From Paraclostridium sordellii (GTDB lineage Bacteria > Bacillota > Clostridia > Peptostreptococcales > Peptostreptococcaceae), in the NCBI RefSeq assembly GCF_000953675.1, contig NZ_LN679998.1, positions 2,420,102 through 2,484,101 of the forward strand: DNA of 64,000 nucleotides, written 5' to 3'. This document shows positions 44,436-54,522 of this stretch, piece by piece; the stretch's first letter is position 1; every line of letters starts with the position of its first letter. The position numbers were made by a program, and so were the translations under genes. The notes beneath the pieces are model-generated. The model was not told where the DNA came from. It made no database searches and saw only the letters and a program-made list of their open reading frames with translations.

Positions 44436-45090
44436 CAACTTTCCTTACATATATTTTTTTATTTTCAATCCTTACAAGTCCATTAGTTTCTAAAACCCTC
44501 ATAGCCCTAGATAAGCTTTCTCTTGGACATCCTAACATATCAGCTAAATAAGTTATTGTTATTTTTATATCTATGAAATGCCATCCATCTATTTCTTTTC
44601 CGTATTCATTAGCTAATCTATAAAGTTTTGCGGCCAATCTTTTATCTATTTTTATTGAAATAGAATTTTTAACTTGCCTATATAATCTTCTATTTCGTCT
44701 TTCCATATAACTTATAATATTTTTAGTTAATTCAAAATCATTTTTCATCATACCTAAAAAGGTTTCTAAGTTGTATTCTAATATTAAACAATCTTCAAAA
44801 GCTTCGCAGCTTATAGTAGCCCTTTTAAATTCTAAATTTATTTCATTTACCATCTCCCCTTTATTTAATATAAATATTATCTTTCTATCTCCATTTTCAC
44901 TTATTTTAAATATAGAAACTTTTCCATCAATCAAAATATAAACCTTATCAATTACATCCTTTTCATTAAATAATACATCTTTTTGATTTAAGTAAATTAA
45001 TTTGCCGTACTTTAAAATTTCAACTTTTGTATTATTATTTATATTTTTAAATATCTTTACATGATCTAATTTATAATTATTATTTTTCAT
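44407..45090 (-). CDS. Crp/Fnr family transcriptional regulator
   Basis: 227 residues. Cyclic-nucleotide-binding-like beta-roll (about 15-125: YLNQKDVLFNEKDVIDKVYILIDGKVSIFKISENGDRKIIFILNKGEMV), dimer helix, and C-terminal HTH (ITYLADMLGCPRESLSRAMRVLETNGLVRIE). No Cys cluster of the FNR N-terminal type is present. Its place directly upstream of asrABC, with a CRP-like palindrome between, suggests control of sulfite respiration. Confidence 0.9.
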   Translation of the reverse strand: MKNNNYKLDHVKIFKNINNNTKVEILKYGKLIYLNQKDVLFNEKDVIDKVYILIDGKVSIFKISENGDRKIIFILNKGEMVNEINLEFKRATISCEAFEDCLILEYNLETFLGMMKNDFELTKNIISYMERRNRRLYRQVKNSISIKIDKRLAAKLYRLANEYGKEIDGWHFIDIKITITYLADMLGCPRESLSRAMRVLETNGLVRIENKKIYVRKVEIARYFKEK

Positions 45091-45237
45091 AAAGGCTTAT
45101 TCTCCTTGAAAACTAATCTTCTAATCAATATTTTACTTTTTTATTTAAATCCTGTCCATAAATTGTATTTCATTTAACTTCTTTTATATATATAAATATT
45201 TTTAATAATTGCAAATCTATAAGTAAAGTACTAACAT

Positions 45238-45254
45238 TTATGTAAACGACATAA
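45238..45254. promoter_or_regulatory. Inverted repeat at the start of the cstA unit
   Basis: TTATGT (45238-45243) and ACATAA (45249-45254) flank AAACG, directly before the AAGGAGG ribosome binding site. It could be an operator or could mask translation initiation. Confidence 0.45.
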
Positions 45255-45267
45255 GGAGGTGATATTT

Positions 45268-45756
45268 ATTTTAGATAAATTAAAAAACTCCATGAAAAAT
45301 CAATTTAATATATATGATAATTATAATATATATAAATATAACTTTGATTTCATGGGGGAATATATCTTGTCCAATTCTAAATATTTTTTAAATAAAAAAA
45401 AAATAATTTGGTCATATGATAATCGAGAATATATCTTTGCAAAAGATATACAATTCCTATCAAAAGATGTTCTTGAAAACAACTTGCTACCATTTGCTGA
45501 CTATGCAATGAAAAATCTCGTACAAACAGATGATACTCACATGTCTACAGCTATCACTTTATTCATATCTTGCGAAAATATAGACGATATTCTAAAAAAA
45601 CAAATTTCAAAAATAAAGAAAAGAAAAAGCTATATGTTTGGTCTTAGAGGTTACTCATCTTTGAGATTAATATTATTTGATAAACTAACAAATGAATTTA
45701 TTTATAATTATGATTCAAAGGATATTATTCATTTTTATAAGGAGGTTTTATTATGA
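45268..45756 (+). CDS. Hypothetical protein upstream of cstA, probable ATT start
   Basis: About 162 residues, Lys/Tyr/Asn-rich, mixed alpha/beta, no TM helix. Recognisable parts are IWSYDNREYIFAKDIQFLS, FISCENIDDILKKQI, and GLRGYSSLRLILFDKLTNEFIYN. Family unknown. A perfect AAGGAGGTGAT (45253-45263) is followed 8 nt later by ATT (45268); the only in-frame canonical codons are GTG 45259, inside that site, and ATG 45292, too far away. The stop overlaps the cstA start (ATGA), so the two are translationally coupled. It may be a regulatory partner of CstA. Confidence 0.65.
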   Translation: MLDKLKNSMKNQFNIYDNYNIYKYNFDFMGEYILSNSKYFLNKKKIIWSYDNREYIFAKDIQFLSKDVLENNLLPFADYAMKNLVQTDDTHMSTAITLFISCENIDDILKKQISKIKKRKSYMFGLRGYSSLRLILFDKLTNEFIYNYDSKDIIHFYKEVLL

Positions 45757-47390
45757 ATTCATTGACTTTATTGTTAGTTAGCGCAATTATTTTATTTATA
45801 GGTTACGTTTGTTATGGTGGATATTTAGCTAAAAAATGGGGAGTTGATGATAATATAAAAACACCTGCTCATACAAAATATGATGGTGTAGATTATGTTC
45901 CTGCTAAATCCCCAGTATTACTTGGACATCATTTTGCATCTATCGCTGGTGCTGGTCCTATAGTTGGTCCTATTCAAGCTGCTGTATTTGGATGGATTCC
46001 AGTTGCCCTTTGGGTTTTAATAGGTAGTATATTCTTTGGTGGAGTTCAGGACTTTGGTTCATTATTTGCATCAATTAGGCATGATGGTAAATCTATAGGC
46101 GAAATTATAGAATTTAATATGGGTAGAAAAGGAAAAAAACTATTTTCACTTTTTGCTTGGTTGACTTTAGTTTTGGTAGTAGCTGCTTTTGCTAATATTG
46201 TTGCTGATAATTTTGTCTCTACACCTCAAGCTGCAAGCGCCTCTATGTTTTTTATAATTTTAGCTATTTTATTTGGTATAGCAGTTTATAGATTTAAAAT
46301 GCCCTTGATTCCTGCAACTATAGTTGGTGTTATATTATTGTTTGGTTGTATATATTTAGGCTTTTTATTTCCTATAGTTTTAAGTAAGCAAACTTGGATA
46401 ATATTACTTATGATTTATATATTTGTTGCATCGGTAACTCCAGTTTGGATATTACTTCAACCTAGAGATTATTTAAACTCTTATTTACTATATGCAATGA
46501 TAATAGGTGCACTTTTAGGAATTTTCATTTTAAGACCTGAAATACAAATGGAAGGATTTGTTGGATTTAATGTTGAAGGTCAGTATTTATTCCCATTTTT
46601 ATTTGTTACTGTAGCTTGTGGTGCCATATCTGGTTTCCATTCATTAGTCGGTTCTGGAACTTCATCTAAACAACTTTATAAAGAGTCAGACGCAAAAAAA
46701 ATTGGATATGGAGCTATGCTTATAGAGGGTCTTCTTGCTATAGTTGCACTTATAACAGTTGCCTATATATCAAATAAGCAGTTTGGTAGCTTATTAGGAA
46801 ATGGTGGCCCTGTAAATGTGTTTTCTGAAGGTATAGCTAACTTTATGATGCCTTTTGGTATACCTTTTACAGTTGGAAAGACATTTACATCACTTGCTAT
46901 ATCTGCATTTGCACTGACTTCACTAGATACAGCTACAAGACTTGGTAGATTTATATTCCAGGAGTTTTTTGATACTACTAATCCAGATGAAAAAGAATCT
47001 AAGAAATCAACTAATAAAAATCCTCTTACGAATATGTATATATCAACAATTATAACAGTTGTATGTTCTGGACTTTTAGCTGTTATGGGTTATGAAAAAA
47101 TATGGCCAATATTTGGTTCAGCAAATCAATTATTAGCAGCTATAGCTTTAATGGCAATAGCAATTTGGCTAGCTAATTCTAAGAAAAGCTTTAAAGAGTT
47201 TATAATTCCTATAATCTTTATGTTTATCGTTACTATAGTGTCTCTTTGTTTAAATATAAAAGCTAATATAGGTGTCAACTATGCATTAGTAATAATAGCT
47301 GTACTTTTACTTATATTGGCACTAATCCTTATAAAAGAAGCTATTTCTTTTATAAAAAATAATAATAAAAATAAAGTAGAAAATAAATAA
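45753..47390 (+). CDS. cstA: Carbon starvation protein CstA (peptide/pyruvate carrier family)
   Basis: 545 residues, about 15 TM helices. CstA hallmarks: VDYVPAKSPVLLGHHFASIAGAGPIVGPIQAAVFGWIP, ISGFHSLVGSGTSSKQL, and FALTSLDTATRLGRFIFQEFF. The family imports pyruvate or peptides under carbon limitation. It is shorter than the about 700-residue E. coli protein, as usual in Clostridia. AAGGAGG lies upstream of ATG 45753, inside the end of the coupled upstream gene. Confidence 0.93.
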   Translation: MNSLTLLLVSAIILFIGYVCYGGYLAKKWGVDDNIKTPAHTKYDGVDYVPAKSPVLLGHHFASIAGAGPIVGPIQAAVFGWIPVALWVLIGSIFFGGVQDFGSLFASIRHDGKSIGEIIEFNMGRKGKKLFSLFAWLTLVLVVAAFANIVADNFVSTPQAASASMFFIILAILFGIAVYRFKMPLIPATIVGVILLFGCIYLGFLFPIVLSKQTWIILLMIYIFVASVTPVWILLQPRDYLNSYLLYAMIIGALLGIFILRPEIQMEGFVGFNVEGQYLFPFLFVTVACGAISGFHSLVGSGTSSKQLYKESDAKKIGYGAMLIEGLLAIVALITVAYISNKQFGSLLGNGGPVNVFSEGIANFMMPFGIPFTVGKTFTSLAISAFALTSLDTATRLGRFIFQEFFDTTNPDEKESKKSTNKNPLTNMYISTIITVVCSGLLAVMGYEKIWPIFGSANQLLAAIALMAIAIWLANSKKSFKEFIIPIIFMFIVTIVSLCLNIKANIGVNYALVIIAVLLLILALILIKEAISFIKNNNKNKVENK

Positions 47391-47432
47391 AAAGATGCAT
47401 CTATAGATGCATCTTTTTATTTATTTTCTACT
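47375..47432. terminator. 58-nt perfect palindrome over two convergent stop codons
   Basis: 47375-47403 is the exact reverse complement of 47404-47432. It spans the last codons and stop of cstA (47388-47390) and those of the leftward DUF975 gene (stop from 47421), with A- and T-runs, so it can end both transcripts. Confidence 0.88.
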
Positions 47433-48119
47433 AATTAATTTATAAAAATTAGCTTTTGTTAACATAATATATGGTTCTAACCAAAAAAATCCTATTCCAA
47501 ATGTAAGTACTGCTAAAATCGCCCATCCAATAAAACTAAGTTCTAGTATAAATAACTTACATTTGTTTCCTTTCATAATATTCATACTTAATTTTATAGC
47601 TTCAAAAACCCCCATACTTGGATTTTCTAATATTAAATATGGTGTCTGAGATATTGCTAATATAAGAATTTCTGTTAGTAAAATAACCAAACTTATAACT
47701 GCTATAACTATAAATGCGTAAGTACTTAAACTTCCATTTGAAAGTAGCATTCCTGTACCTATGCTAAGTAAAAAAAATATAGTTATACATGCTATTACAA
47801 AAGAAATTAAAGATAATATAAGTGTGTATAGAAACGACTTAAAAAAACTACTTTTATCCACAATCAAATCTCTAAATGTAGCTAATCCTGATGTTTCAAT
47901 AAATCTCAAATAAAAACTTGGAATCCCAATAGTTGCCCATACTCCTATAAGGAAAGTTGATAATAATGATATTATTATAATAAAATTTGAATTTGTTTCA
48001 CTCTGAATCATACTTATTAAAATTGTTATTACCGAATATACTAAAGATACTAATACGGGTGTAGTCCAATTTCCTTTTAACTGACTTTTTGATAATTCTT
48101 TCAATGCTGCTCTATCTAT
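47421..48119 (-). CDS. DUF975 family membrane protein, probable ATA start
   Basis: About 232 residues with five or six TM helices. Its N-terminus, read from ATA 48119 as (M)DRAALKELSKSQLKGNW, resembles the usual DUF975 start, as I recall it. AGGAGG lies exactly 8 nt before that ATA. The first canonical in-frame codon, TTG 48104, is 23 nt away, and a stop lies directly upstream of the ATA. The function of DUF975 is unknown. It is convergent with cstA. Confidence 0.78.
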   Translation of the reverse strand: MDRAALKELSKSQLKGNWTTPVLVSLVYSVITILISMIQSETNSNFIIIISLLSTFLIGVWATIGIPSFYLRFIETSGLATFRDLIVDKSSFFKSFLYTLILSLISFVIACITIFFLLSIGTGMLLSNGSLSTYAFIVIAVISLVILLTEILILAISQTPYLILENPSMGVFEAIKLSMNIMKGNKCKLFILELSFIGWAILAVLTFGIGFFWLEPYIMLTKANFYKLISRK

Positions 48120-48267
48120 TTAAATCTCCTCCTTTTAGATACTTTTTATAATTATATGCTTTAATGTTTAAGCATAATTCATATTATGTTTTATATATTC
48201 AAATTTGTGATTAAACATTTTATTTTTTGATATATATTATATATAATAAAATTTTGAGGTGATTTAA

Positions 48268-49041
48268 ATGATAACTATAATTTCTCCAGCAACAACAATG
48301 AATTTCGAAAAAGTTAACAATAATATTTCAAATTCTAATCCTTATTTTAATAAAGAAGTAAATTATCTTTCAGGTATTTTAAAAGAATTAAATAAAAATC
48401 AAGTAAGCAAACTAATGAAATTAAGTGATGATTTAGCTATTTTAAATTTAGATAGATATAAAGTTTTAGGAACTGATGAAAGTCCTTACTTACAATCTAT
48501 TTTAGCCTTTAACGGTCATGTTTTTAATGCTATGAATATAGATGACTTTAATGAAATAGATTTTGAATTTGCAAATAACCATTTAAGAGTTTTATCAGGA
48601 TTATATGGAGTTTTAAAGCCCTTTGATCTAATACAACCCTATAGGCTTGAAATGAAATCTAAGCTTGAAAATAATTTAGGTAATGATTTATATAAATTCT
48701 GGAAAGATAAAATAACTAGTTTTTTATATGATGATCTTTCAAAACAAAAATCTAAAATATTAATAAACCTAGCTTCTTCTGAGTATTCCAAAGCTATAAA
48801 TTTTAAAGTGTTAGCAAAAGATTTTAATATAATTAATGTTGAATTTAAAGAATTTAAAAAAGAATCTAATACGTATAAAGTTATAGGAACTTATTCTAAA
48901 AAAGCTCGTGGTCAATTGAGTAGCTACATTATTAAAAATAAAATAGATGATATAGAGAATTTAAAAAAGTTTAACTCTGATGGATACAAATTTAATGATA
49001 GCTTATCGGATATAAACAACTTTATATTTACTAGGCAATAA
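48268..49041 (+). CDS. yaaA: Peroxide stress protein YaaA (UPF0246)
   Basis: 257 residues. Family marks: MITIISPATTMNF, FNGHVFNAMN, LRVLSGLYGVLKPFDLIQPYRLEM, INLASSEYSKAI, and ARGQLSSYIIKN. In E. coli YaaA lowers free intracellular iron under peroxide stress and binds DNA. GAGGTGAT lies before the ATG. Single gene. Confidence 0.93.
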   Translation: MITIISPATTMNFEKVNNNISNSNPYFNKEVNYLSGILKELNKNQVSKLMKLSDDLAILNLDRYKVLGTDESPYLQSILAFNGHVFNAMNIDDFNEIDFEFANNHLRVLSGLYGVLKPFDLIQPYRLEMKSKLENNLGNDLYKFWKDKITSFLYDDLSKQKSKILINLASSEYSKAINFKVLAKDFNIINVEFKEFKKESNTYKVIGTYSKKARGQLSSYIIKNKIDDIENLKKFNSDGYKFNDSLSDINNFIFTRQ

Positions 49042-49077
49042 AAATATATCTACATAATATGTAGATATATTTTTATT
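49037..49077. terminator. Bidirectional terminator, 20-bp arms
   Basis: Perfect stem 49037-49056 / 49058-49077 with a 1-nt centre. It lies between convergent yaaA and the 104-residue gene and overlaps both stop codons. Confidence 0.85.
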
Positions 49078-49387
49078 TAATACTTATTATAAGTTCTTCA
49101 TTTTTTTTGATATTTTCCCCAAGTCTATTAATCATTGAGATTTCTGCATTTACATTAAATGTATTATTATCCATTCTTTTTATACCTATAATCTTATAAC
49201 TGTCCACCCATATATCAGAGTCATACCTACTCCAGTTATACTTTTTATTCTTTTTTAATTCATTAACAAAACACATTTTTATTTTATAATCTAAATCGTA
49301 TTTATTACTTATTTCTTTTTTATTATCTACAATAGATAAAAACATAATAAAAATTAAAATTCCTAAAACTATCTTTTTAATCTTCAT
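49073..49387 (-). CDS. Small membrane-anchored or secreted protein, unknown
   Basis: 104 residues. N-terminal hydrophobic segment (about 5-20: IVLGILIFIMFLSIV) acting as a signal or anchor, followed by a compact extracytoplasmic beta-rich domain (VDSYKIIGIKRMDNNTFNVNAEI). No family recognised. AAAGGTGAAG precedes ATG 49387. Convergent with yaaA. Confidence 0.65.
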   Translation of the reverse strand: MKIKKIVLGILIFIMFLSIVDNKKEISNKYDLDYKIKMCFVNELKKNKKYNWSRYDSDIWVDSYKIIGIKRMDNNTFNVNAEISMINRLGENIKKNEELIISIK

Positions 49388-49592
49388 AACTTCACCTTTT
49401 AGTAAATTTTTAATCTTTATTTAATTTTTGTAATTTAAGTAATATTATTCTTAAAAAACTATCTTTTATTAAAGTTTAATTATTTTTGTTTTTTATATTA
49501 GTTTAGATTCGTATATTTTAAAATATCTAATGTTAACTTATTTAGTTTTTGGGTATACATTAAAATGACTTAAAATTTGGAGGTTTCTGACT

Positions 49593-50363
49593 ATGAAATA
49601 TAACTACACAGTAGAATTAAATAATATATTAAATAATGTATATAAAGAGTTAGTATATGATTTAGCTAAAGCTAATCCACAAATAAATTTTTCTAAGAAT
49701 GATTTAAAAAATACAAAATATATACTTTCAAAAGAAAGAGTATATCTTGGAAGTGATATGGACGATTTTATAATAAGTCATATACCTAAAGGTCATGACG
49801 GAAACCTATTTAGGGTTTCAATTTCAGAATATCACAATAGACTACATCCCAGATTTGAAAATTATAAAGGTGAGCCTATTGTAGATTCAACTTATACTAA
49901 ATTTGCACTTTTACTTTGGGAAGATCACATGAATAATTTATTAATTGAAGATATTCAAAATCTTTTTAGTCAAAATGGATTTGTTGATTTTATTAATAAT
50001 ACATTAGATAATTACTTAGAAGAGTTATCTAATAGACTAAATGATTATAGAAATGAATTAATAGTAATTGAATTTGATAGCAAAGAAAATTTATTAAATT
50101 CAATAGCAGATATGATTGAATCTAATAAATTAGATTTTAAATTTGCTCATATATTAGTAGATATAGATAAGCTTCGAGACGATATGGCTAAAATGTCGGC
50201 TACATTTAACGTTTATAATGAATTTGATAAATTAGAAGATGATCCTAAACAATGTTTACTTAAATATCCAAAGTATAATTCTGATGAATTATTAAACTTG
50301 TTAATAAATAATTATGATTTTAAATTATCTAACAACAATTGTCTGACTAAAAATAAGCACTAA
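49593..50363 (+). CDS. Hypothetical cytosolic protein, 256 residues
   Basis: No signal peptide or TM helix. Acidic, Asn/Leu-rich, mostly helical. Segments with some shape are VYLGSDMDDFIISHIPKGHDGNLFRVSISEYHNRLHP and EDHMNNLLIEDIQNLFSQNGF. Family not recognised. GGAGG lies 9 nt before ATG 49593. Monocistronic between terminators. Confidence 0.7.
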   Translation: MKYNYTVELNNILNNVYKELVYDLAKANPQINFSKNDLKNTKYILSKERVYLGSDMDDFIISHIPKGHDGNLFRVSISEYHNRLHPRFENYKGEPIVDSTYTKFALLLWEDHMNNLLIEDIQNLFSQNGFVDFINNTLDNYLEELSNRLNDYRNELIVIEFDSKENLLNSIADMIESNKLDFKFAHILVDIDKLRDDMAKMSATFNVYNEFDKLEDDPKQCLLKYPKYNSDELLNLLINNYDFKLSNNNCLTKNKH

Positions 50364-50397
50364 AAAAGTAAGAAGTTTTTAACTTCTTACTTTTTTA
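50361..50397. terminator. Bidirectional terminator (hypothetical / GerMN-like)
   Basis: Perfect 17-bp stem 50361-50377 / 50381-50397 with a 3-nt loop. It lies between convergent stops at 50363 and 50395. Confidence 0.85.
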
Positions 50398-50961
50398 TCT
50401 TTGTATAATAGTTCCAAAAAAGTCCATGTCTAAATGATCAAACTGTATATCACTTCTATTTTCATAAGTAAAACATATACCCTTAATCCAATTTCCTTTA
50501 TAATTTCTTTGAAGTAAGTTTTCTACTAAAGAGTATGTTGTTATGCTAGCTCCCGTGCTTCCTTGAAAGTACTTTTGTTTCCAATTATTTTTATTTTTTT
50601 CTTCCTTTATGTTTATATATGCTATATTATCTTCTATTTTTTCTAATTCAATAGGAGACCCTTCGAATTGTAATTGAGACATTTTTTCTAAAATTTTATT
50701 GATTTTTTCATTAATTGTTGCATTTTTATTGATTTTTATATTTCCTAAAACTATAACTTCATCACTACTTGAATCTTTAGTTTTTATCTCAAATATATCA
50801 TCTTGATTATTTATAGTTTCATTAATATTTTCATTGTTTTTATCTACAATACTGTTAATATTATTAAAATTTGTTTCTATATCATTTTCATTGCTTGTAC
50901 ATCCAGTTATCATAAGCAAAGTAAAAAATATTACACCAAATATCTTAATTATATTTTTCAT
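50395..50961 (-). CDS. Lipoprotein with GerMN-like domain
   Basis: About 188 residues. Lipobox ITGC after a hydrophobic signal, an Asn-rich spacer (about 25-60), then a small domain with INEKINKILEKMSQ, IEDNIAYINI, GASITTYSLVENLLQ and WIKGICFTYE, a pattern like the GerMN (sporulation/germination) domain; the match is by eye. ATG 50961 is chosen because GGAGGA lies 5 nt before it; the upstream in-frame ATG 50973 overlaps that site. Confidence 0.7.
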   Translation of the reverse strand: MKNIIKIFGVIFFTLLMITGCTSNENDIETNFNNINSIVDKNNENINETINNQDDIFEIKTKDSSSDEVIVLGNIKINKNATINEKINKILEKMSQLQFEGSPIELEKIEDNIAYINIKEEKNKNNWKQKYFQGSTGASITTYSLVENLLQRNYKGNWIKGICFTYENRSDIQFDHLDMDFFGTIIQR

Positions 50962-51023
50962 ATATTCCTCCATATAATTTTTATATAATAAATTATATGT
51001 CCCAATATAAAAAACTTATACTA

Positions 51024-52605
<1,582 letters not shown>

Positions 52606-52694
52606 TTAAAGTTGTCTATTATATAGTATCCTTTAAGTAAATATTAACAATAAAACAAAATGACTACAATGTTTTTAAGTAATTTATTATTATC

Positions 52695-53144
52695 TCATCT
52701 TAATTTTATCTCGTATTTACAACTCTTATATAAAACAGGAGTGCCTCTAGTTTTATCATTATCAAATTGTACTATCTCAACTTTATGTATTCCTTCTTTT
52801 ATTTCTTCATCACATATAGTTAGTGTAGCTGAATTTTCATTACTTAATCTTTCTATAGAATTTAACTTTTCATCTATATATATATAGCTTGGTTTAGAAT
52901 TATCAATTCCATCTGATTGAAGTCCCAGATGTAAAAAAGCTTCATGTTCCTTCGTATATAAAATAGGTATATTGCCTTTTTCTTTTATTGAAGTCGGGGT
53001 ATTTATGTAAATATTCCCTTCTCCTTTCTCACTACTTAATCCATTTGGTATTGTTTTTTCTTCCTCTACCTTATTTTCTACAATTTCTTTAGAGCATCCA
53101 GTGATGGAAATTATAAATAATAGTAATAATAGTATTTTTTTCAT
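52695..53144 (-). CDS. Predicted lipoprotein, unknown function
   Basis: About 149 residues. Signal peptide with lipobox SITGC, then a beta-rich domain ending KVEIVQFDNDKTRGTPVLYKSCKYEIKL. ATG 53144 is chosen because GGAGGAG lies 5-7 nt before it; the longer frame to 53189 has no such site. No family recognised. It lies between glpK and the SulP gene, all leftward but each with its own signals. Confidence 0.7.
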   Translation of the reverse strand: MKKILLLLLFIISITGCSKEIVENKVEEEKTIPNGLSSEKGEGNIYINTPTSIKEKGNIPILYTKEHEAFLHLGLQSDGIDNSKPSYIYIDEKLNSIERLSNENSATLTICDEEIKEGIHKVEIVQFDNDKTRGTPVLYKSCKYEIKLR

Positions 53145-53197
53145 TAAGCTCCTCCGATTAAAATATATATTATTACTTATTATTTCCATATTTACAC

Positions 53198-53237
53198 AAA
53201 AAAGTATGTATTTTAATATTAAAATACATACTTTTTT
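53198..53237 (-). terminator. Terminator of the SulP gene, 20-bp arms, no loop
   Basis: 53198-53217 is the exact reverse complement of 53218-53237. It lies just past the stop at 53245, with T- and A-runs at its ends. Confidence 0.85.
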
Positions 53238-53244
53238 ATCTCTA

Positions 53245-54522
53245 TTAAGCTACTTCTAATTCTTCATCTTCTTCTTCTGTCTTTTTACTTCTATCTTTAA
53301 CAAATTTTAGAATATAATGTACAAGCATTCCTACCCCAATTGCAAATACTAAATCAAATACAACTGTAAATACAAATGTTATAATTAATACTAAAACATC
53401 CGATTTGTCTGAAGATAATAATTCTTTAAAATGTTTCCATTCACCCATATTGTATGAAACAATAATAAGAATTGCAGCTAAAGTCGTCATCGGTATAAGT
53501 TTTGCCAGTGGCATAAGTATAACCATTATAAGAAGTAAAGTTATCGCATGGACTATACCAGCTATAGGACTTCGTCCTCCACTTCTTACATTCGCTGCAG
53601 TTCTTGCTATAGCCCCTGTTGCTGGAATTCCTCCAAAAATTGAAGATGCTATATTACCAAGACCTTGTGCAACTAATTCCATATTTGAATCGTGTTTATC
53701 ATTTATCATATTATCTGATACAACACAAGAAAGTAGCGATTCTATTGCTCCTAATAAAGCAATTGTCATTGCTGGCTTTATTAAGCTTATGATTGTTTGT
53801 ATATCCATATGTGGTATTTGTGGCTTAGGTATAGCTGATGATATATGCGTAAATCTAGTGCCAATAGTATCAGATGGTAAATTAAATATATTTACGATTA
53901 TTGTAGATAATATTAAAGCTATTATTGAAGCGGGTATTTTCTTGTTTATTTTAGGCCAATAAACTAATATAAAAATACAGGCTAGTCCTATTAGAAATGA
54001 TACTATATCAAAGGTTGATATATGATGTATATAACTTTCTATTTTTCCTATAAACTCTGCTGGAACATCTTTTATCTCTAAACCAAAGAAATCTTTTAAT
54101 TGAGTTGTAAGTAATGTTACTGCTATCCCACTAGTAAATCCTACTGTTATAGTTTGTGGTACATATTTTATTAAAGATCCAAATCTAAGTAATCCCATGA
54201 TTACAAGTATAATTCCTGCCATAGTTGTTGCTGTTATAAGTCCCGTTACTCCATAAGTCTTAACAACTCCATAAACTATTACAACGAAAGCTCCTGTAGG
54301 TCCTCCAATTTGAACTTTACTTCCACCTAAAAAAGAAATTACAAAACCTGCAAATATAGCTGTTATCAATCCTTTTTCCGGTGATACACCCGAAGATATG
54401 GCTAAAGCTATAGATAAAGGAAGAGCTATTATAGCAACTATAATTCCCGATACTATATCCTTTCCAACTTGTTCTTTGGTTAATTCATTATTATTAATCA
54501 TTTTAAATAACTTTGGTAACAC
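53245..54522 (-). CDS. SulP family anion transporter without STAS domain
   Basis: 425 residues. Sulfate_transp core with about 10-12 TM helices: DIVSGIIVAIIALPLSIALAISSGVSPEKGLITAIFAGF, GPTGAFVVIV, QGLGNIASSIFGGIPATGAIARTAANVRSGGRSPIAGIVHA. The usual C-terminal STAS domain (about 120 residues) is absent; the protein ends KKTEEEDEELEVA. Starts at GTG 54522 (GGAGG 11 nt upstream; a stop lies in frame just before). Substrate (sulfate, bicarbonate or other) unknown. Confidence 0.9.
   Translation of the reverse strand: MLPKLFKMINNNELTKEQVGKDIVSGIIVAIIALPLSIALAISSGVSPEKGLITAIFAGFVISFLGGSKVQIGGPTGAFVVIVYGVVKTYGVTGLITATTMAGIILVIMGLLRFGSLIKYVPQTITVGFTSGIAVTLLTTQLKDFFGLEIKDVPAEFIGKIESYIHHISTFDIVSFLIGLACIFILVYWPKINKKIPASIIALILSTIIVNIFNLPSDTIGTRFTHISSAIPKPQIPHMDIQTIISLIKPAMTIALLGAIESLLSCVVSDNMINDKHDSNMELVAQGLGNIASSIFGGIPATGAIARTAANVRSGGRSPIAGIVHAITLLLIMVILMPLAKLIPMTTLAAILIIVSYNMGEWKHFKELLSSDKSDVLVLIITFVFTVVFDLVFAIGVGMLVHYILKFVKDRSKKTEEEDEELEVA

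Noticed and set aside
53405-53962. 185-codon + strand frame inside the SulP gene
   Set aside because: Antisense shadow of a strongly recognised transporter; no ribosome binding site or homology pattern.
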